Of a stretch of 64,000 nucleotides of DNA, positions 1 to 8,632 are shown in pieces. How positions within the stretch are numbered: position 1 is the stretch's first letter; each line of letters begins with the position of its first letter. Origin of the DNA: Hoeflea_A sp965204935. Its GTDB lineage: Bacteria; Pseudomonadota; Alphaproteobacteria; Rhizobiales; Rhizobiaceae. Position numbers and translations under genes: made by a program. Under the pieces are notes generated by a model. It was given only the letters and a program-made list of their open reading frames with translations. It had not been told where the DNA came from and did no database searches. The stretch lies in the NCBI RefSeq assembly GCF_965204935.1, contig NZ_CBDBFO010000002.1. The stretch is one strand, 5' to 3'.

Positions 1-154
1 CATGAGTGCCGCGACGTTCGAGGCGTCCTTCCCGGACTGGCGCGCCCTGGAAGTGCACCGGGACTGCGCCATGATCTCCGACTTCTGGAAGCGGACGGCC
101 ATGGTGCTGCCCCGGCAAACCGCCCGGATGGCCGCCTTGGCCGCCGCCGTCTGA
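1..154 (+). CDS. C-terminal end of an unrecognised protein (5' end outside window)
   Basis: An open frame runs from the window edge to a TGA at 152-154, giving about 50 residues that end in an Ala-rich tail (LAAAV). Third codon positions are almost all G or C, as in the real genes of this window, which supports coding. Tryptophan and arginine are frequent (PDWRAL, DFWKR). I do not recognise the family and see no diagnostic motif. The IS66 element begins 27 bases after the stop. Before that insertion the gene lay about 100 bp upstream of the permease-epimerase-aminotransferase unit, so it may once have belonged to that operon. Confidence 0.45.
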   Translation, partial: MSAATFEASFPDWRALEVHRDCAMISDFWKRTAMVLPRQTARMAALAAAV

Positions 155-304
155 TCAAATTTTATCGAATATTGAAATCGCGTAATACCGGCATAACACC
201 GGGCAGAATTCAGGCGTCAGAGCGGACGCTCTTTCTGTTTCCATGATTTTCTGGAGGCATCAACGAATGGGGGAATTGTGCTTGCGGTGGCTGGGGTGGG
301 GATT

Positions 305-892
305 CTATTGGAATCGCGCAATAGCTGCTCGCCTTTTTTCAAGTTCCGCGTCTTCCGGATTCCAGTTGTCACTTCCATCGAAGTAATCGGGATAGTACTC
401 CCGGTATTCAGAATCCGGGTTTTCGAATGCTGCCAAGAATTCAGAGTATCCCCATACGCCTCCTATGTCCTCAAGTGGACAACGCCCGCTACCGGAAACA
501 AGATATGGATACTGTCTGTCCTTATGTGCCGACTGAATCTTTCCAATACGGATTTTGTGTCTCCATGAGTCTCCGAAATCATAGAGGTAATTGAATTCGG
601 GTTTGCCTTGCAAAAAGTCTATGACGTCGAGAACGGTAGCAGAGGCGTCTGATTTGGGGCTGGAGAAATACTGATCACTATCAGCACTCCAAGTGACAAC
701 TTGCTCATACCGGATCGCCTCAAATTCCCATAGATGGCAGTTGTGCCACCCCATTGCGGCCTGAATGTATAAGTGGAGGTCATTAAGGCATGTGTTCGCA
801 GGGACATCCATTCGTCTTGTGACCCTGGGCTTCACATCCCGCAACGTGATGCTGAGACGAACTATATCAAGTTGATTGCCAGCCTGAGCCAT
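305..892 (-). CDS. Plasmid pRiA4b ORF-3 family protein, IS passenger
   Basis: A 195-residue protein of the pRiA4b ORF-3 type (PF07929). It shows the family's hallmarks: an early 'SITLRDVKPRVTRR' strand, 'LHLYIQAAMGWHNCHLWEF' near residues 40-60 and the 'YLYDFGDSWRHKI' motif near residue 100. The molecular function of the family is not established; it is often found on or near mobile elements. Here it lies inside the IS66 ends, downstream of and in the same orientation as the transposase, so it is a passenger of the element. No catalytic residues can be assigned. GC content and codon use look lower and less biased than in the chromosomal genes, consistent with mobile DNA. Confidence 0.85.
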   Translation of the reverse strand: MAQAGNQLDIVRLSITLRDVKPRVTRRMDVPANTCLNDLHLYIQAAMGWHNCHLWEFEAIRYEQVVTWSADSDQYFSSPKSDASATVLDVIDFLQGKPEFNYLYDFGDSWRHKIRIGKIQSAHKDRQYPYLVSGSGRCPLEDIGGVWGYSEFLAAFENPDSEYREYYPDYFDGSDNWNPEDAELEKRRAAIARFQ

Positions 893-1045
893 TGTGTGAA
901 ACGTCCTGCTATATGTGTCGATATGATTGCGCCGTCAGACGGATGAACCATCGCCACAATGCAAGATTGGAAATGTCATGTCGACCGCATCTTCACAATC
1001 CAGCTGTCGCGCAATGCAATCTCGATCTTGCCGAAGAGTGGCTGT

Positions 1046-2686
1046 TCAGGATGCAAAATGAGACTGGCCTACGAGTTGCGGCAGAGCGGGCACCGGTTTC
1101 CCATTGAGGCCCAGCCTATCCCCCAAATAGTCCCAAAACGAGATGCCGAGTTTGTTGCAGGTCTTGAGCAGCGACAAGAAGGTGTCGCGGTTGGTCCGAC
1201 CAATGTCACTGCGCGTCCCACCTGAAATCTTGCGCTTGACTACAACAACTCGGATATCGTTCTCGGAACCGTTGGTGTGCAGCGGTATTTCCGGATGCTC
1301 CAGAACCATCAGCAGTTCAGCCTTGTTGGCGTGCAATCGCCTCAACAGATTATCAAGGGCTGCAAAACCGGTTCGGTGGCGGAATATCTGGTCGAAGCGG
1401 TTTTGCAAGACCGCCTTGCGCTGTGGACTTGGGTTGAGACGGTAGGTTTTGAGGCATTCATAGTAGAGCCAGATCAGCCTGCGGGTGCGCTGTTGAATGG
1501 CATAGTGCTTATCTGTGAAGGTGTTGAGCTTATGCACCAACCGTTCGGCGTGAATCCAACACAACGCATGATCGCCGACTTTGAACTGTTTGGCATCATC
1601 ACTGACGATCACCGTATCGGTGAGCAAGCCATGTGCGCTGATACTGCCCCATAACGCACCCTCGGTGGCAAGGCGCGTGGGATCAGGTGTGACTTTCAGT
1701 GCAGTGATCCCGAGCCGGTCGAGATGGGCCTGCCAGTCTGCGCAGTTCGGGAAATACTTATCTTCAGCGTCAATCAACAACTGGCGAACCGGAGCATTGA
1801 GAGAACGCTGCTGCATATAGGCAAGTGCATCGGCGTTGATCACATAGTCTTCATGCCCGGCCCGCAGGAGTTCGAGAAAGTTGATGCGGCTTTTAGAACC
1901 GGTTGTGGAAAAGAAGGAAAACCGATCATTGCCGATCTGGGTGCAGTAGCCGTTTTGGGCTTTGTGGCGTGCCCCGGTGTCGTCGACCGTCACCCATGAC
2001 GCCGCGTCCAATCCCGTCTGCAATATTGCGCGTGCTTCCAAGGCAAAATGCTCATGACCCTCATTCAAAAACCGCATGACCTGGCGCTCGGAGATATCTA
2101 TGCCGATTTCGCTCAGGAGCTTTACCAATCGTCCCACAGTGACTTGGCCTTGATGGTATTGCATCAGCACAAAACGGCGCAGTTCGGCACCAAAATGGCC
2201 CTTGAGGCCCTGTGGCAGCGGAGCCACGACAGTCTTACCATCAGGTGTCAACCAGCGCTCGCGCCGAAACCGGGTGGTCACTGGCTGAATGATGAGATCC
2301 TGAACGAGGAAGTCCTCGTACCCTTTGAAGCGGGAACCCTCTGGAACGTCCGCTTTTACAATCCGGTCTTTCATTGAACCGTGCCGAGGTGGCTTCTTTT
2401 TGCCGCGTCCACAGCTTTTATTGCCGTTCTTACGCGCCTTTTTCTCGCTGGCCTGGTTCATGCCGCTTGGTTTGCTCGGCTTGATGTCCGGTCGCCCATT
2501 CACCCCTTTTAATCGAGCGACCTCGTCGCGCAGATTGGCAATTGTCTGTTTCTGTTCGGCAATCACCTGATTTTGTTCAGCGACGATTTGCTTCAACTCG
2601 GCCACCTCGCCGAGCAGGGTCACAACCAGATCTTTGAGTTCTGTATTCGACAGATCATCAAGTGCGTGAGGTGGGAAATCCGACAT
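1046..2686 (-). CDS. IS66-family transposase (TnpC-like)
   Basis: A 546-residue transposase. Residues about 20-65 form a Glu/Gln-rich coiled coil, followed by a Lys/Arg-rich segment (to about 105) typical of the IS66 N-terminus. The middle contains 'WVTVDDTGARHKAQNG' and 'RLLIDAEDKYFPNC'-like strands, and the C-terminal part has 'LHTNGSENDIRVVVVKRKISGG', matching the family's conserved Asn-x-x-Glu-Asn block with the last acidic catalytic residue. It would cut and join the element's GTAA ends. The frame is uninterrupted, so it may be active. It starts at an ATG 123 bp inside the right terminal repeat. Confidence 0.88.
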   Translation of the reverse strand: MSDFPPHALDDLSNTELKDLVVTLLGEVAELKQIVAEQNQVIAEQKQTIANLRDEVARLKGVNGRPDIKPSKPSGMNQASEKKARKNGNKSCGRGKKKPPRHGSMKDRIVKADVPEGSRFKGYEDFLVQDLIIQPVTTRFRRERWLTPDGKTVVAPLPQGLKGHFGAELRRFVLMQYHQGQVTVGRLVKLLSEIGIDISERQVMRFLNEGHEHFALEARAILQTGLDAASWVTVDDTGARHKAQNGYCTQIGNDRFSFFSTTGSKSRINFLELLRAGHEDYVINADALAYMQQRSLNAPVRQLLIDAEDKYFPNCADWQAHLDRLGITALKVTPDPTRLATEGALWGSISAHGLLTDTVIVSDDAKQFKVGDHALCWIHAERLVHKLNTFTDKHYAIQQRTRRLIWLYYECLKTYRLNPSPQRKAVLQNRFDQIFRHRTGFAALDNLLRRLHANKAELLMVLEHPEIPLHTNGSENDIRVVVVKRKISGGTRSDIGRTNRDTFLSLLKTCNKLGISFWDYLGDRLGLNGKPVPALPQLVGQSHFAS

Positions 2687-2887
2687 AACCTCATCGACTC
2701 ACAAAAACATCTCGGTGAGAACCCCAGCAGCGCTGATCGAGTCGATTTGCCGCACCACCGGAAATGACAAATCAAAACACAATGCTGCCCGGTGTTATGC
2801 CGGTATTACGAAATCGCCTCTTAACCCTCTGAATTCACGGAATATACGGGTTTTTCGGGTACCTAGAACGAGAAGTGGGGAACCCAG

Positions 2888-3325
2888 ATGAACTATATCC
2901 CTTTTATCCTGTTTACGGTCCTGACGAATGCCGCTGCGCAGCTGATGCTCAAACAGGGCATGCTGAGCCTCGGGCCGCTCGAATTCGCGGGCGAGAATGT
3001 CGTCCTGAAGGTGCTGCAGATCGTCTTTCACCCGTGGGTGTTTGCCGGCCTCGTGACCTTTGTCATATCGATGGCGTCGCACCTTTATGTGCTGTCCAAG
3101 GTCGAGCTTTCCTTCGCCTATCCGTTTTTGAGCCTTGCCTATGTGGCTGTAGCGGTCTTCGCCTATCTGGTCTTCAAGGAAGATCTCAACGCCTGGCGGA
3201 TTGCCGGCATTGCCTTCATCTGCGTCGGAACGGTGCTGATCGCCCAGTCGGGACGCACGGATCCGCGCGAGATCGCCTCAAACACCGGCAACACGCCTCA
3301 CACCATCAGCGAGTTTGACACATGA
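2888..3325 (+). CDS. Small EamA/SMR-type membrane permease
   Basis: A 145-residue inner-membrane protein with four predicted hydrophobic helices (about 4-22, 50-68, 70-95 and 101-122) and a short polar tail. The size and the 'ELSFAYPFLSLAYVAVAV' and 'GIAFICVGTVLI' segments resemble the SMR/EamA half-transporters, including the ArnE/ArnF type that flips lipid-linked amino sugars. The stop overlaps the start of the next gene (ATGA at 3322), so it is translationally coupled to the epimerase. A GGGGA Shine-Dalgarno lies just upstream of the ATG. The substrate is unknown; the neighbours suggest a lipid-linked sugar or amino-sugar derivative, which is inference. Confidence 0.75.
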   Translation: MNYIPFILFTVLTNAAAQLMLKQGMLSLGPLEFAGENVVLKVLQIVFHPWVFAGLVTFVISMASHLYVLSKVELSFAYPFLSLAYVAVAVFAYLVFKEDLNAWRIAGIAFICVGTVLIAQSGRTDPREIASNTGNTPHTISEFDT

Positions 3326-4341
3326 AACATGTACTTTTCGGAGGCGACGGCTTTGTCGGCCGGGTTCTTGCCGACCGCCTGGTCAAGGATGGCGAGGAAG
3401 TGGTCGTCTGTGACATCGCGCGAGGCGATGTGCCGCATTACGCACACTGCCGCTTCATCAACCTCGACGTGACGGACAGGGCGCAGTTCGACAAGGTCGA
3501 TATCGCCGCCGACGACATGGTCTACAACCTGTCGGCCAAGATGCTCTCGCCGCTTCAGATCCGCGCCAAACGCCACGAATTCTTCTGGCCGGTCAACTAT
3601 TACGGCACCGAGAACATCATCGACAAGATGGCAGCGAGTGAAGCCTACCGGCTGGTGCACTACACCACCGACATGATCTACGGCCACACCTTCACCTATC
3701 CGCAGACCGAGGAGCATCCGGCCAATCCGCTTGGCGAGTATGGCCTGTCGAAACTGGCGACCGAGGACCTGGCGGCGCGGTGGCGCGAGCGGGGCATGCG
3801 CATCTCGCTGTTCCGGCCGCGCCTGATCATCGGACCCGGGCGTCTCGGCATCCTGTCGAAGCTGTTCAAGCTGGTCGACTACAATCTGCCGGTGCCGATG
3901 ATCGGGGCAGGGCGCAATCCCTACCAGTTCATCTCTGTCTTCGATTGCGCGGAAGCCGCGCGACTGGCCTGGAAGGCGGGCGTTCCGAACGAGGCGTACA
4001 ATCTCGGCTCGGACAATCCGCCACCGGTGCGCAAGCTGCTCGGCGACCTCGTCAGGCACGCCGGTTCGCGCTCCTTCCTGCTGCCGACGCCAGGATGGGC
4101 GGTCAAGCGCACACTCGACCTCTTCGATCTCGTCAATCTGCCGATCATGGATCCGGAACAGTATCTGATCGCGGACGAGATGTGCATTCTCGACTGCAGC
4201 AAGGCCAAGGAGCAGCTCGGCTGGAGCGCCGACTACCGCGACGAAGACATGCTGATCGCCGCCTTTGACGAATATCGCGGCGGACTGGCGGCGGGCGACC
4301 GCGGAGCCCAAGCAACGCCGAAGTCAAAAGCCACAGCCTGA
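3322..4341 (+). CDS. NAD-dependent epimerase/dehydratase (extended SDR)
   Basis: A 339-residue extended short-chain dehydrogenase. The Rossmann glycine motif GGDGFVG is at residues 7-13 and an acidic residue after the second strand (CDIARGD, near 31) suggests NAD preference. The catalytic Tyr-x-x-x-Lys is Y140/K144 (YGLSKLA), with the upstream Ser/Thr in HYTTDMIYG. Such enzymes epimerise, dehydrate or reduce nucleotide sugars or related polyols. It overlaps the permease by four bases and is followed after 9 bp by the aminotransferase. I cannot name the substrate. It does not look like HpnA, whose N-terminus differs. Confidence 0.82.
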   Translation: MKHVLFGGDGFVGRVLADRLVKDGEEVVVCDIARGDVPHYAHCRFINLDVTDRAQFDKVDIAADDMVYNLSAKMLSPLQIRAKRHEFFWPVNYYGTENIIDKMAASEAYRLVHYTTDMIYGHTFTYPQTEEHPANPLGEYGLSKLATEDLAARWRERGMRISLFRPRLIIGPGRLGILSKLFKLVDYNLPVPMIGAGRNPYQFISVFDCAEAARLAWKAGVPNEAYNLGSDNPPPVRKLLGDLVRHAGSRSFLLPTPGWAVKRTLDLFDLVNLPIMDPEQYLIADEMCILDCSKAKEQLGWSADYRDEDMLIAAFDEYRGGLAAGDRGAQATPKSKATA

Positions 4342-4350
4342 GGCAGGACC

Positions 4351-5766
4351 ATGAACATCGTACCCAAGATCACCAAGCCGCACCTGTTGACAGTCGAGGA
4401 TGCCAAGGCGCTCGACCTGCCGATCATGACCGAATACTTCAAGGAGCACCTCAATCCCGGTCAGCTCCATTTCATGAAGCTGCTCGGTTTCAACAAGTTG
4501 AAGATCGAGCGTGCCGAAGGCATGTATTATGTCGACCAGAACGGCCGGAAGATCCTTGATTTCTTTGGCGGGTTCGGTTCTCTCGCCTTCGGCCACAATC
4601 ACCCGAAGGTTCTCGAGGCGCGAATCCGGTTCCAGGAAGAAAAGCGTCATGAAATCGCCATGGCGTTTCTGTCGCAATATGCGGCCGCACTGGCACGGAA
4701 CCTTGCCGAAATCTCTCCGGGCGATCTCGACATGGTGTTCCTCGGCTCATCCGGATCTGAAGCGATGGAAGCGGCCGTCAAGGTTGCCGAGCGGGCGGCC
4801 GGCCCGGAACGCAGCCGTATCGTCTATGCGGAGAACTCCTTTCACGGCAAGACGAAGGGTGTGCTGTCGCTGACCGATTCGCCGCTTTACCGCGGGCAGT
4901 TCAAACTCGTGGACGACACTGTTCGCGTGCCGTTCGGCGATATCGATGCGATCCGAAACGCATTCGAGGCCGACCCGCAGATCGGTGTCATCGTGCTCGA
5001 GACGATCCAGGGCGGCGGTGGCATCATCTCGGCGCCCCAAACGTTCTGGCAGGAACTGCGGGCCCTTTGCGACAAGCACGAGGTCTTGTGGGTGGCCGAC
5101 GAGGTGCAGTGCGGCATGGGCCGTTCCGGCCGCTTCTATGCGTTCGAGCACGCCGGCGTGGTTCCAGACGTAACGGCGCTCGCCAAGTCACTCGGCGCCG
5201 GCAAATGCGCCATGGCGGCGATGATCGCGCGGCGCGACGTCTACATGAAGGCCTATGGCAAGCCCAACACGGCACTGATCCACGGGCCGGCGACATTCGG
5301 CGGTATCGGCGAAGCCTGTGTTACGGCAATCGAGGGGCTCAATCTCCTTTACGACGAGGGTCTGATCGAGAATTCAGCCGCGCAGGGAGACTACCTGCTG
5401 AAGCGTCTTATCGATCTTCAGGCAAAGTATCCGAAGATTATCAAGGATGTTCGCGGCCAGGGCCTCATGGTGGGTCTCGAGTTCCAGGATTTCAGCCAGA
5501 CGCTGCCGATGGTCCTGCGTCCGGTGGTTTCCGTCCTTGACGACAAGCTGAAAGGTTCGCTTTCCGGTTTCATCGGTGCGCTTTTGCTGCGTGACTACGA
5601 CACGCTGGTGGCATTTACCGAGTACAACCGCAATGTCATTCGTCTGGAGCCGCCTCTGATTTGCCAGGGCGAGCATGTCGATGCATTCGTCGACGCGCTG
5701 GACAGCCTGTTGGGCCGCGGCATTGTCGGCATCGTCAAGGATTTCGTGGCGAGCCAGGTCAAATAG
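4351..5766 (+). CDS. Class III PLP-dependent aminotransferase
   Basis: A 471-residue fold-type I, class III aminotransferase. The family block DEVQCGMGRSG (near residue 250) supplies the Asp that contacts the PLP ring nitrogen, and K279 in TALAKSLGAG is the expected Schiff-base lysine. The length fits ornithine/aspartate-type class III enzymes. It closes a tight three-gene unit with the permease and epimerase, so it may aminate the product of the epimerase. HpnO, the aminobacteriohopanetriol aminotransferase, belongs to the same class, but no other hopanoid gene is visible here, so that role is not claimed. Confidence 0.85.
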   Translation: MNIVPKITKPHLLTVEDAKALDLPIMTEYFKEHLNPGQLHFMKLLGFNKLKIERAEGMYYVDQNGRKILDFFGGFGSLAFGHNHPKVLEARIRFQEEKRHEIAMAFLSQYAAALARNLAEISPGDLDMVFLGSSGSEAMEAAVKVAERAAGPERSRIVYAENSFHGKTKGVLSLTDSPLYRGQFKLVDDTVRVPFGDIDAIRNAFEADPQIGVIVLETIQGGGGIISAPQTFWQELRALCDKHEVLWVADEVQCGMGRSGRFYAFEHAGVVPDVTALAKSLGAGKCAMAAMIARRDVYMKAYGKPNTALIHGPATFGGIGEACVTAIEGLNLLYDEGLIENSAAQGDYLLKRLIDLQAKYPKIIKDVRGQGLMVGLEFQDFSQTLPMVLRPVVSVLDDKLKGSLSGFIGALLLRDYDTLVAFTEYNRNVIRLEPPLICQGEHVDAFVDALDSLLGRGIVGIVKDFVASQVK

Positions 5767-5808
5767 GCCTCAGGCCCGGCGGCCCAACCGCTTCCATCCC
5801 AAAAAGAA

Positions 5809-5834
5809 CACGCGTCCGGCGCTGCCGGCGCGTG
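5809..5834 (+). terminator. Hairpin after the aminotransferase gene
   Basis: Arms CACGCG-t-CCGGC and GCCGG-CGCGTG fold into an 11-bp stem with one bulged T and a 3-nt loop, 43 bases after the aminotransferase stop. No T-run follows, so it could be a terminator that needs a factor or simply an mRNA 3' stem. The rest of 5767-6077 holds the putative promoter region of the next gene; I see no gene in it. Confidence 0.4.
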
Positions 5835-6077
5835 CCGTGACGCTTGTCGTCCGGCGTTTTTCGCATGTCGCAAACAGGCGATACGTTGCCATGCGCGACG
5901 TTCATATTTGCCGCACAGTTTGACGATATCCGCGTCCTTGCGGGCGATCCCAGAGCTTTTGACCTATAAAGCGAAGGCGAAAGCCAATCCGATAGGCGTG
6001 TATGCATGGTCGGATATCGCGTTTGAGAAGCTTGAGGATATCAATCCCGGACAACGGGTCGCGAAAGGGCAAGAACG

Positions 6078-8588
6078 ATGAAAAACAGCGCGCGTGCGGT
6101 TGTGATTGGCGGGGGCGTTGTCGGCGTCTCGACCCTCTATCACCTGGCAAAAAAGGGCTGGGACGATGTCATCCTCATCGAACGCAAGGAGCTGACATCC
6201 GGCTCGACATGGCACGCCGCGGGCCTGCTGCCGCTGTTCAACATGAGCTACTCGGTCGGACAGATCCACAAATACTCCGTACGGTTCTACCAGGAACTCG
6301 CCGAGGAAACCGGCATGGACACCGGGTTCAGGAAGGTCACCAATGTGCGGCTTGCGCGCACGCAGGACAGGCTGGACGAGTACGAGTATTACATGGGCGT
6401 CGCCGAGACGATCGGCATCGAGGTCAACCGGATGAGCCCGGAGGAAATCAAGGAAAAATGGCCCTATGTAAACACGGACGGTCTGATCGGCGCGATCTGT
6501 CACCCGGAGGACGGCTATATCCAGCCAGCGGATCTCACCCAGGCGCTTGCCAAGGGTGCGCGCGACCGTGGCGCCACCATCTACCGGAACACGACGGTCG
6601 AAGGCATCGAGCAACTTGAGGACGGCCAGTGGCTGGTCAAGACCGACAAAGGCGATGTGACCTGCGAACACGTAGTCTCATGCAGTGGCAACTTTGCCCG
6701 CAAGACCGGTGCGATGGTCGGGCTCGATATTCCGGTCATTCCCGTCGAGCATCAGTACATCGTCACCGAGGCCCATCCGGAGATCCAGAAATTCCGTTCC
6801 GAAGGCGGCGCGGAACTGTGCGTTCTGCGTGAATCGGATTCTTCCTGGTACATGCGCGAGGAAGCCGGCGGCCTGCTGCTCGGACCTTACGAGAAGGGCG
6901 CGCCATGCTGCTACGTGGACGGGCCATCCGACGATTCCGAGTATGAACTTTTCCAGGAGGACCTGGAACGGCTGATGCCGCATATCGAAACGGCCATCGT
7001 TCGCGTTCCCTATTTCGGCGAGGCGGGAATCAAGAAGGTCTATAACGGCGCCATCGCCTATACCCCGGACGGCTCCCCGATCATCGGTCCGGCCCCGGGC
7101 AGGAAGAATTTCTGGCTGAACGAGGGGCATTCATTCGGCGTGACGGCGGCCGGAGGCGCCGGCTGGCAGCTGGCGGAATGGATCGTCGAAGGCGAGCCGA
7201 CCATCGACATGATGGGCGTCGACCCGCGCCGCTTTGGACCATACGCGACCGAGGGTTACCTGCGCGAGAAAAATGAGGAGGCCTATGCCAACGTCTTTAC
7301 CGTCCACTACCCGGACGAGGAGCGGGTTGCGGCGCGGCCCCTGAAACGCACGCCCTGCTATGATCGCATGGAAGCGCTGGGCGCCGTCTTCGGGTCAGTC
7401 TATGGCTGGGAACGGCCCAACTGGTTCGCACCGCAGGGTTATGGCATCGACGTCGACAGTATCGAAAAGCCGGACGTGTTGACCAATCATAACCACCCCA
7501 CGCCGGATACTGAAAACAAGGTCAAGGAAATCTGGTCGTTCCGCCGATCGAACTATTTCGAGCATGTCGGCAACGAGATCAAAAACGTGCATGAGAATGT
7601 CGGCCTGCTCGACATGTCCGCCTTTGCCAAGATGGAGGTCAGCGGACCGGGTGCCCGCGAATGGCTGGATTCGATCCTGGCGAACGCGATCCCGAAGAAA
7701 CGCGGCCGTATCGCGCTGGCCCATCTCCTGACCAAGAACGGTGGCGTGCGATCGGAATTTACCGTCTATGAATGGGCGCCAGACCGGTTCTACCTCGTAT
7801 CCGCGGGTGCATTCGAGGCGCATGATCACGACTATCTGCGCAAACTCGCGCCAACCGACGGTTCGGTGCGGCTGAATGCAATCACAGAGCGGCTCGGTGT
7901 TCTGGTGCTGGCCGGTCCACGGTCGCGGGACGTGCTTCAGAAACTGACGCGCACCAGCCTGGACAATGCCGATTTCCCGTGGCTTTCCGGCAAGCAGATC
8001 AGCGTCGGAACAGCGAGCGCACACGCGCTTCGGGTGAACTTTGTCGGCGAGCTCGGCTGGGAACTGCACCATCCGATGGAGCAGCAAAACGCGATCTTCG
8101 ACATGCTGATGGACGCCGGTGAAGAATTCGGCATCAAACCGTTCGGCATCCGTGCGATGACGGCGATGGCGGTGGAAAAATCCTACCGGCTGATCCCGCG
8201 CGAACTTTCCATCGAGTACAACGCCTATGAATCCGGCCTCGATCGTTTCGTGAAGCCGAACAAGGGCGAGTTCATCGGCCGCGAGGCGGTCGTTCGGGCA
8301 CGGGAAGAGGGACTGAAGTGGAATTTCGTCACGCTCGAAGTGCATGACATCACCGATGCCGACGCGCGCGGCAGCGAGGCCATTTACAAGAATGGCGAAC
8401 TCATCGGCCGGGCAACCCACGGAAGTTATGGCTGGCGTTTGGGCAAGTCCCTGGCGCTGGCAATGGTGCGGCCGGAGCTGAGCGAGACGGGCACGGAACT
8501 CGAGATCAAGATCCTCGGCAAGATGCATAAGGCGACGGTGATCGACGAAAGCCCGTTCGACGCCGACAACGAAGCGCTCCGGGCCTGA
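6078..8588 (+). CDS. Dimethylglycine/sarcosine dehydrogenase-type FAD oxidoreductase
   Basis: An 836-residue flavoprotein with the domain order of DMGDH: an N-terminal FAD-binding DAO domain with VVIGGGVVG (residues 8-16), an FAO_M linker near 370-430 and a C-terminal GcvT-like folate domain (about 435-830). The SGSTWHAAGL block carries H46, equivalent to the histidine that binds FAD covalently in DMGDH and sarcosine dehydrogenase. It would demethylate dimethylglycine or sarcosine, passing the one-carbon unit to THF. A following convergent GbdR-like regulator and the betaine genes downstream favour dimethylglycine. AAAGGG eight bases before the ATG is the likely ribosome binding site. Confidence 0.85.
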   Translation: MKNSARAVVIGGGVVGVSTLYHLAKKGWDDVILIERKELTSGSTWHAAGLLPLFNMSYSVGQIHKYSVRFYQELAEETGMDTGFRKVTNVRLARTQDRLDEYEYYMGVAETIGIEVNRMSPEEIKEKWPYVNTDGLIGAICHPEDGYIQPADLTQALAKGARDRGATIYRNTTVEGIEQLEDGQWLVKTDKGDVTCEHVVSCSGNFARKTGAMVGLDIPVIPVEHQYIVTEAHPEIQKFRSEGGAELCVLRESDSSWYMREEAGGLLLGPYEKGAPCCYVDGPSDDSEYELFQEDLERLMPHIETAIVRVPYFGEAGIKKVYNGAIAYTPDGSPIIGPAPGRKNFWLNEGHSFGVTAAGGAGWQLAEWIVEGEPTIDMMGVDPRRFGPYATEGYLREKNEEAYANVFTVHYPDEERVAARPLKRTPCYDRMEALGAVFGSVYGWERPNWFAPQGYGIDVDSIEKPDVLTNHNHPTPDTENKVKEIWSFRRSNYFEHVGNEIKNVHENVGLLDMSAFAKMEVSGPGAREWLDSILANAIPKKRGRIALAHLLTKNGGVRSEFTVYEWAPDRFYLVSAGAFEAHDHDYLRKLAPTDGSVRLNAITERLGVLVLAGPRSRDVLQKLTRTSLDNADFPWLSGKQISVGTASAHALRVNFVGELGWELHHPMEQQNAIFDMLMDAGEEFGIKPFGIRAMTAMAVEKSYRLIPRELSIEYNAYESGLDRFVKPNKGEFIGREAVVRAREEGLKWNFVTLEVHDITDADARGSEAIYKNGELIGRATHGSYGWRLGKSLALAMVRPELSETGTELEIKILGKMHKATVIDESPFDADNEALRA

Positions 8589-8632
8589 TCAGCAGAAATG
8601 ATCAGCGGCGGTCGCCTCGAAGCTATTGCCGA

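Larger units (their letters stand above)
182..2809 (-). mobile_element. Complete IS66-family insertion sequence with a passenger gene
   Basis: Terminal inverted repeats match over 25 bp (182-206 and 2785-2809) and begin GTAATACC; one mismatch later the match continues for three bases. The flanks carry a perfect 8-bp direct repeat GAAATCGC (174-181 and 2810-2817). Ends starting GTAA and 8-bp duplications are typical of IS66. Inside, on the minus strand, are one large transposase gene (1046-2686) and a downstream passenger gene (305-892). There are no tnpA/tnpB accessory genes, so it resembles the ISBst12 type. The stretches 182-304, 893-1045 and 2687-2809 hold no gene I can support. Intact ends and duplication suggest a fairly recent insertion. 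Confidence 0.93.

Noticed and set aside
4351..5766. HpnO hopanoid aminotransferase
   Set aside because: Class and length fit, but the neighbouring epimerase is not HpnA-like and no other hopanoid gene is present.
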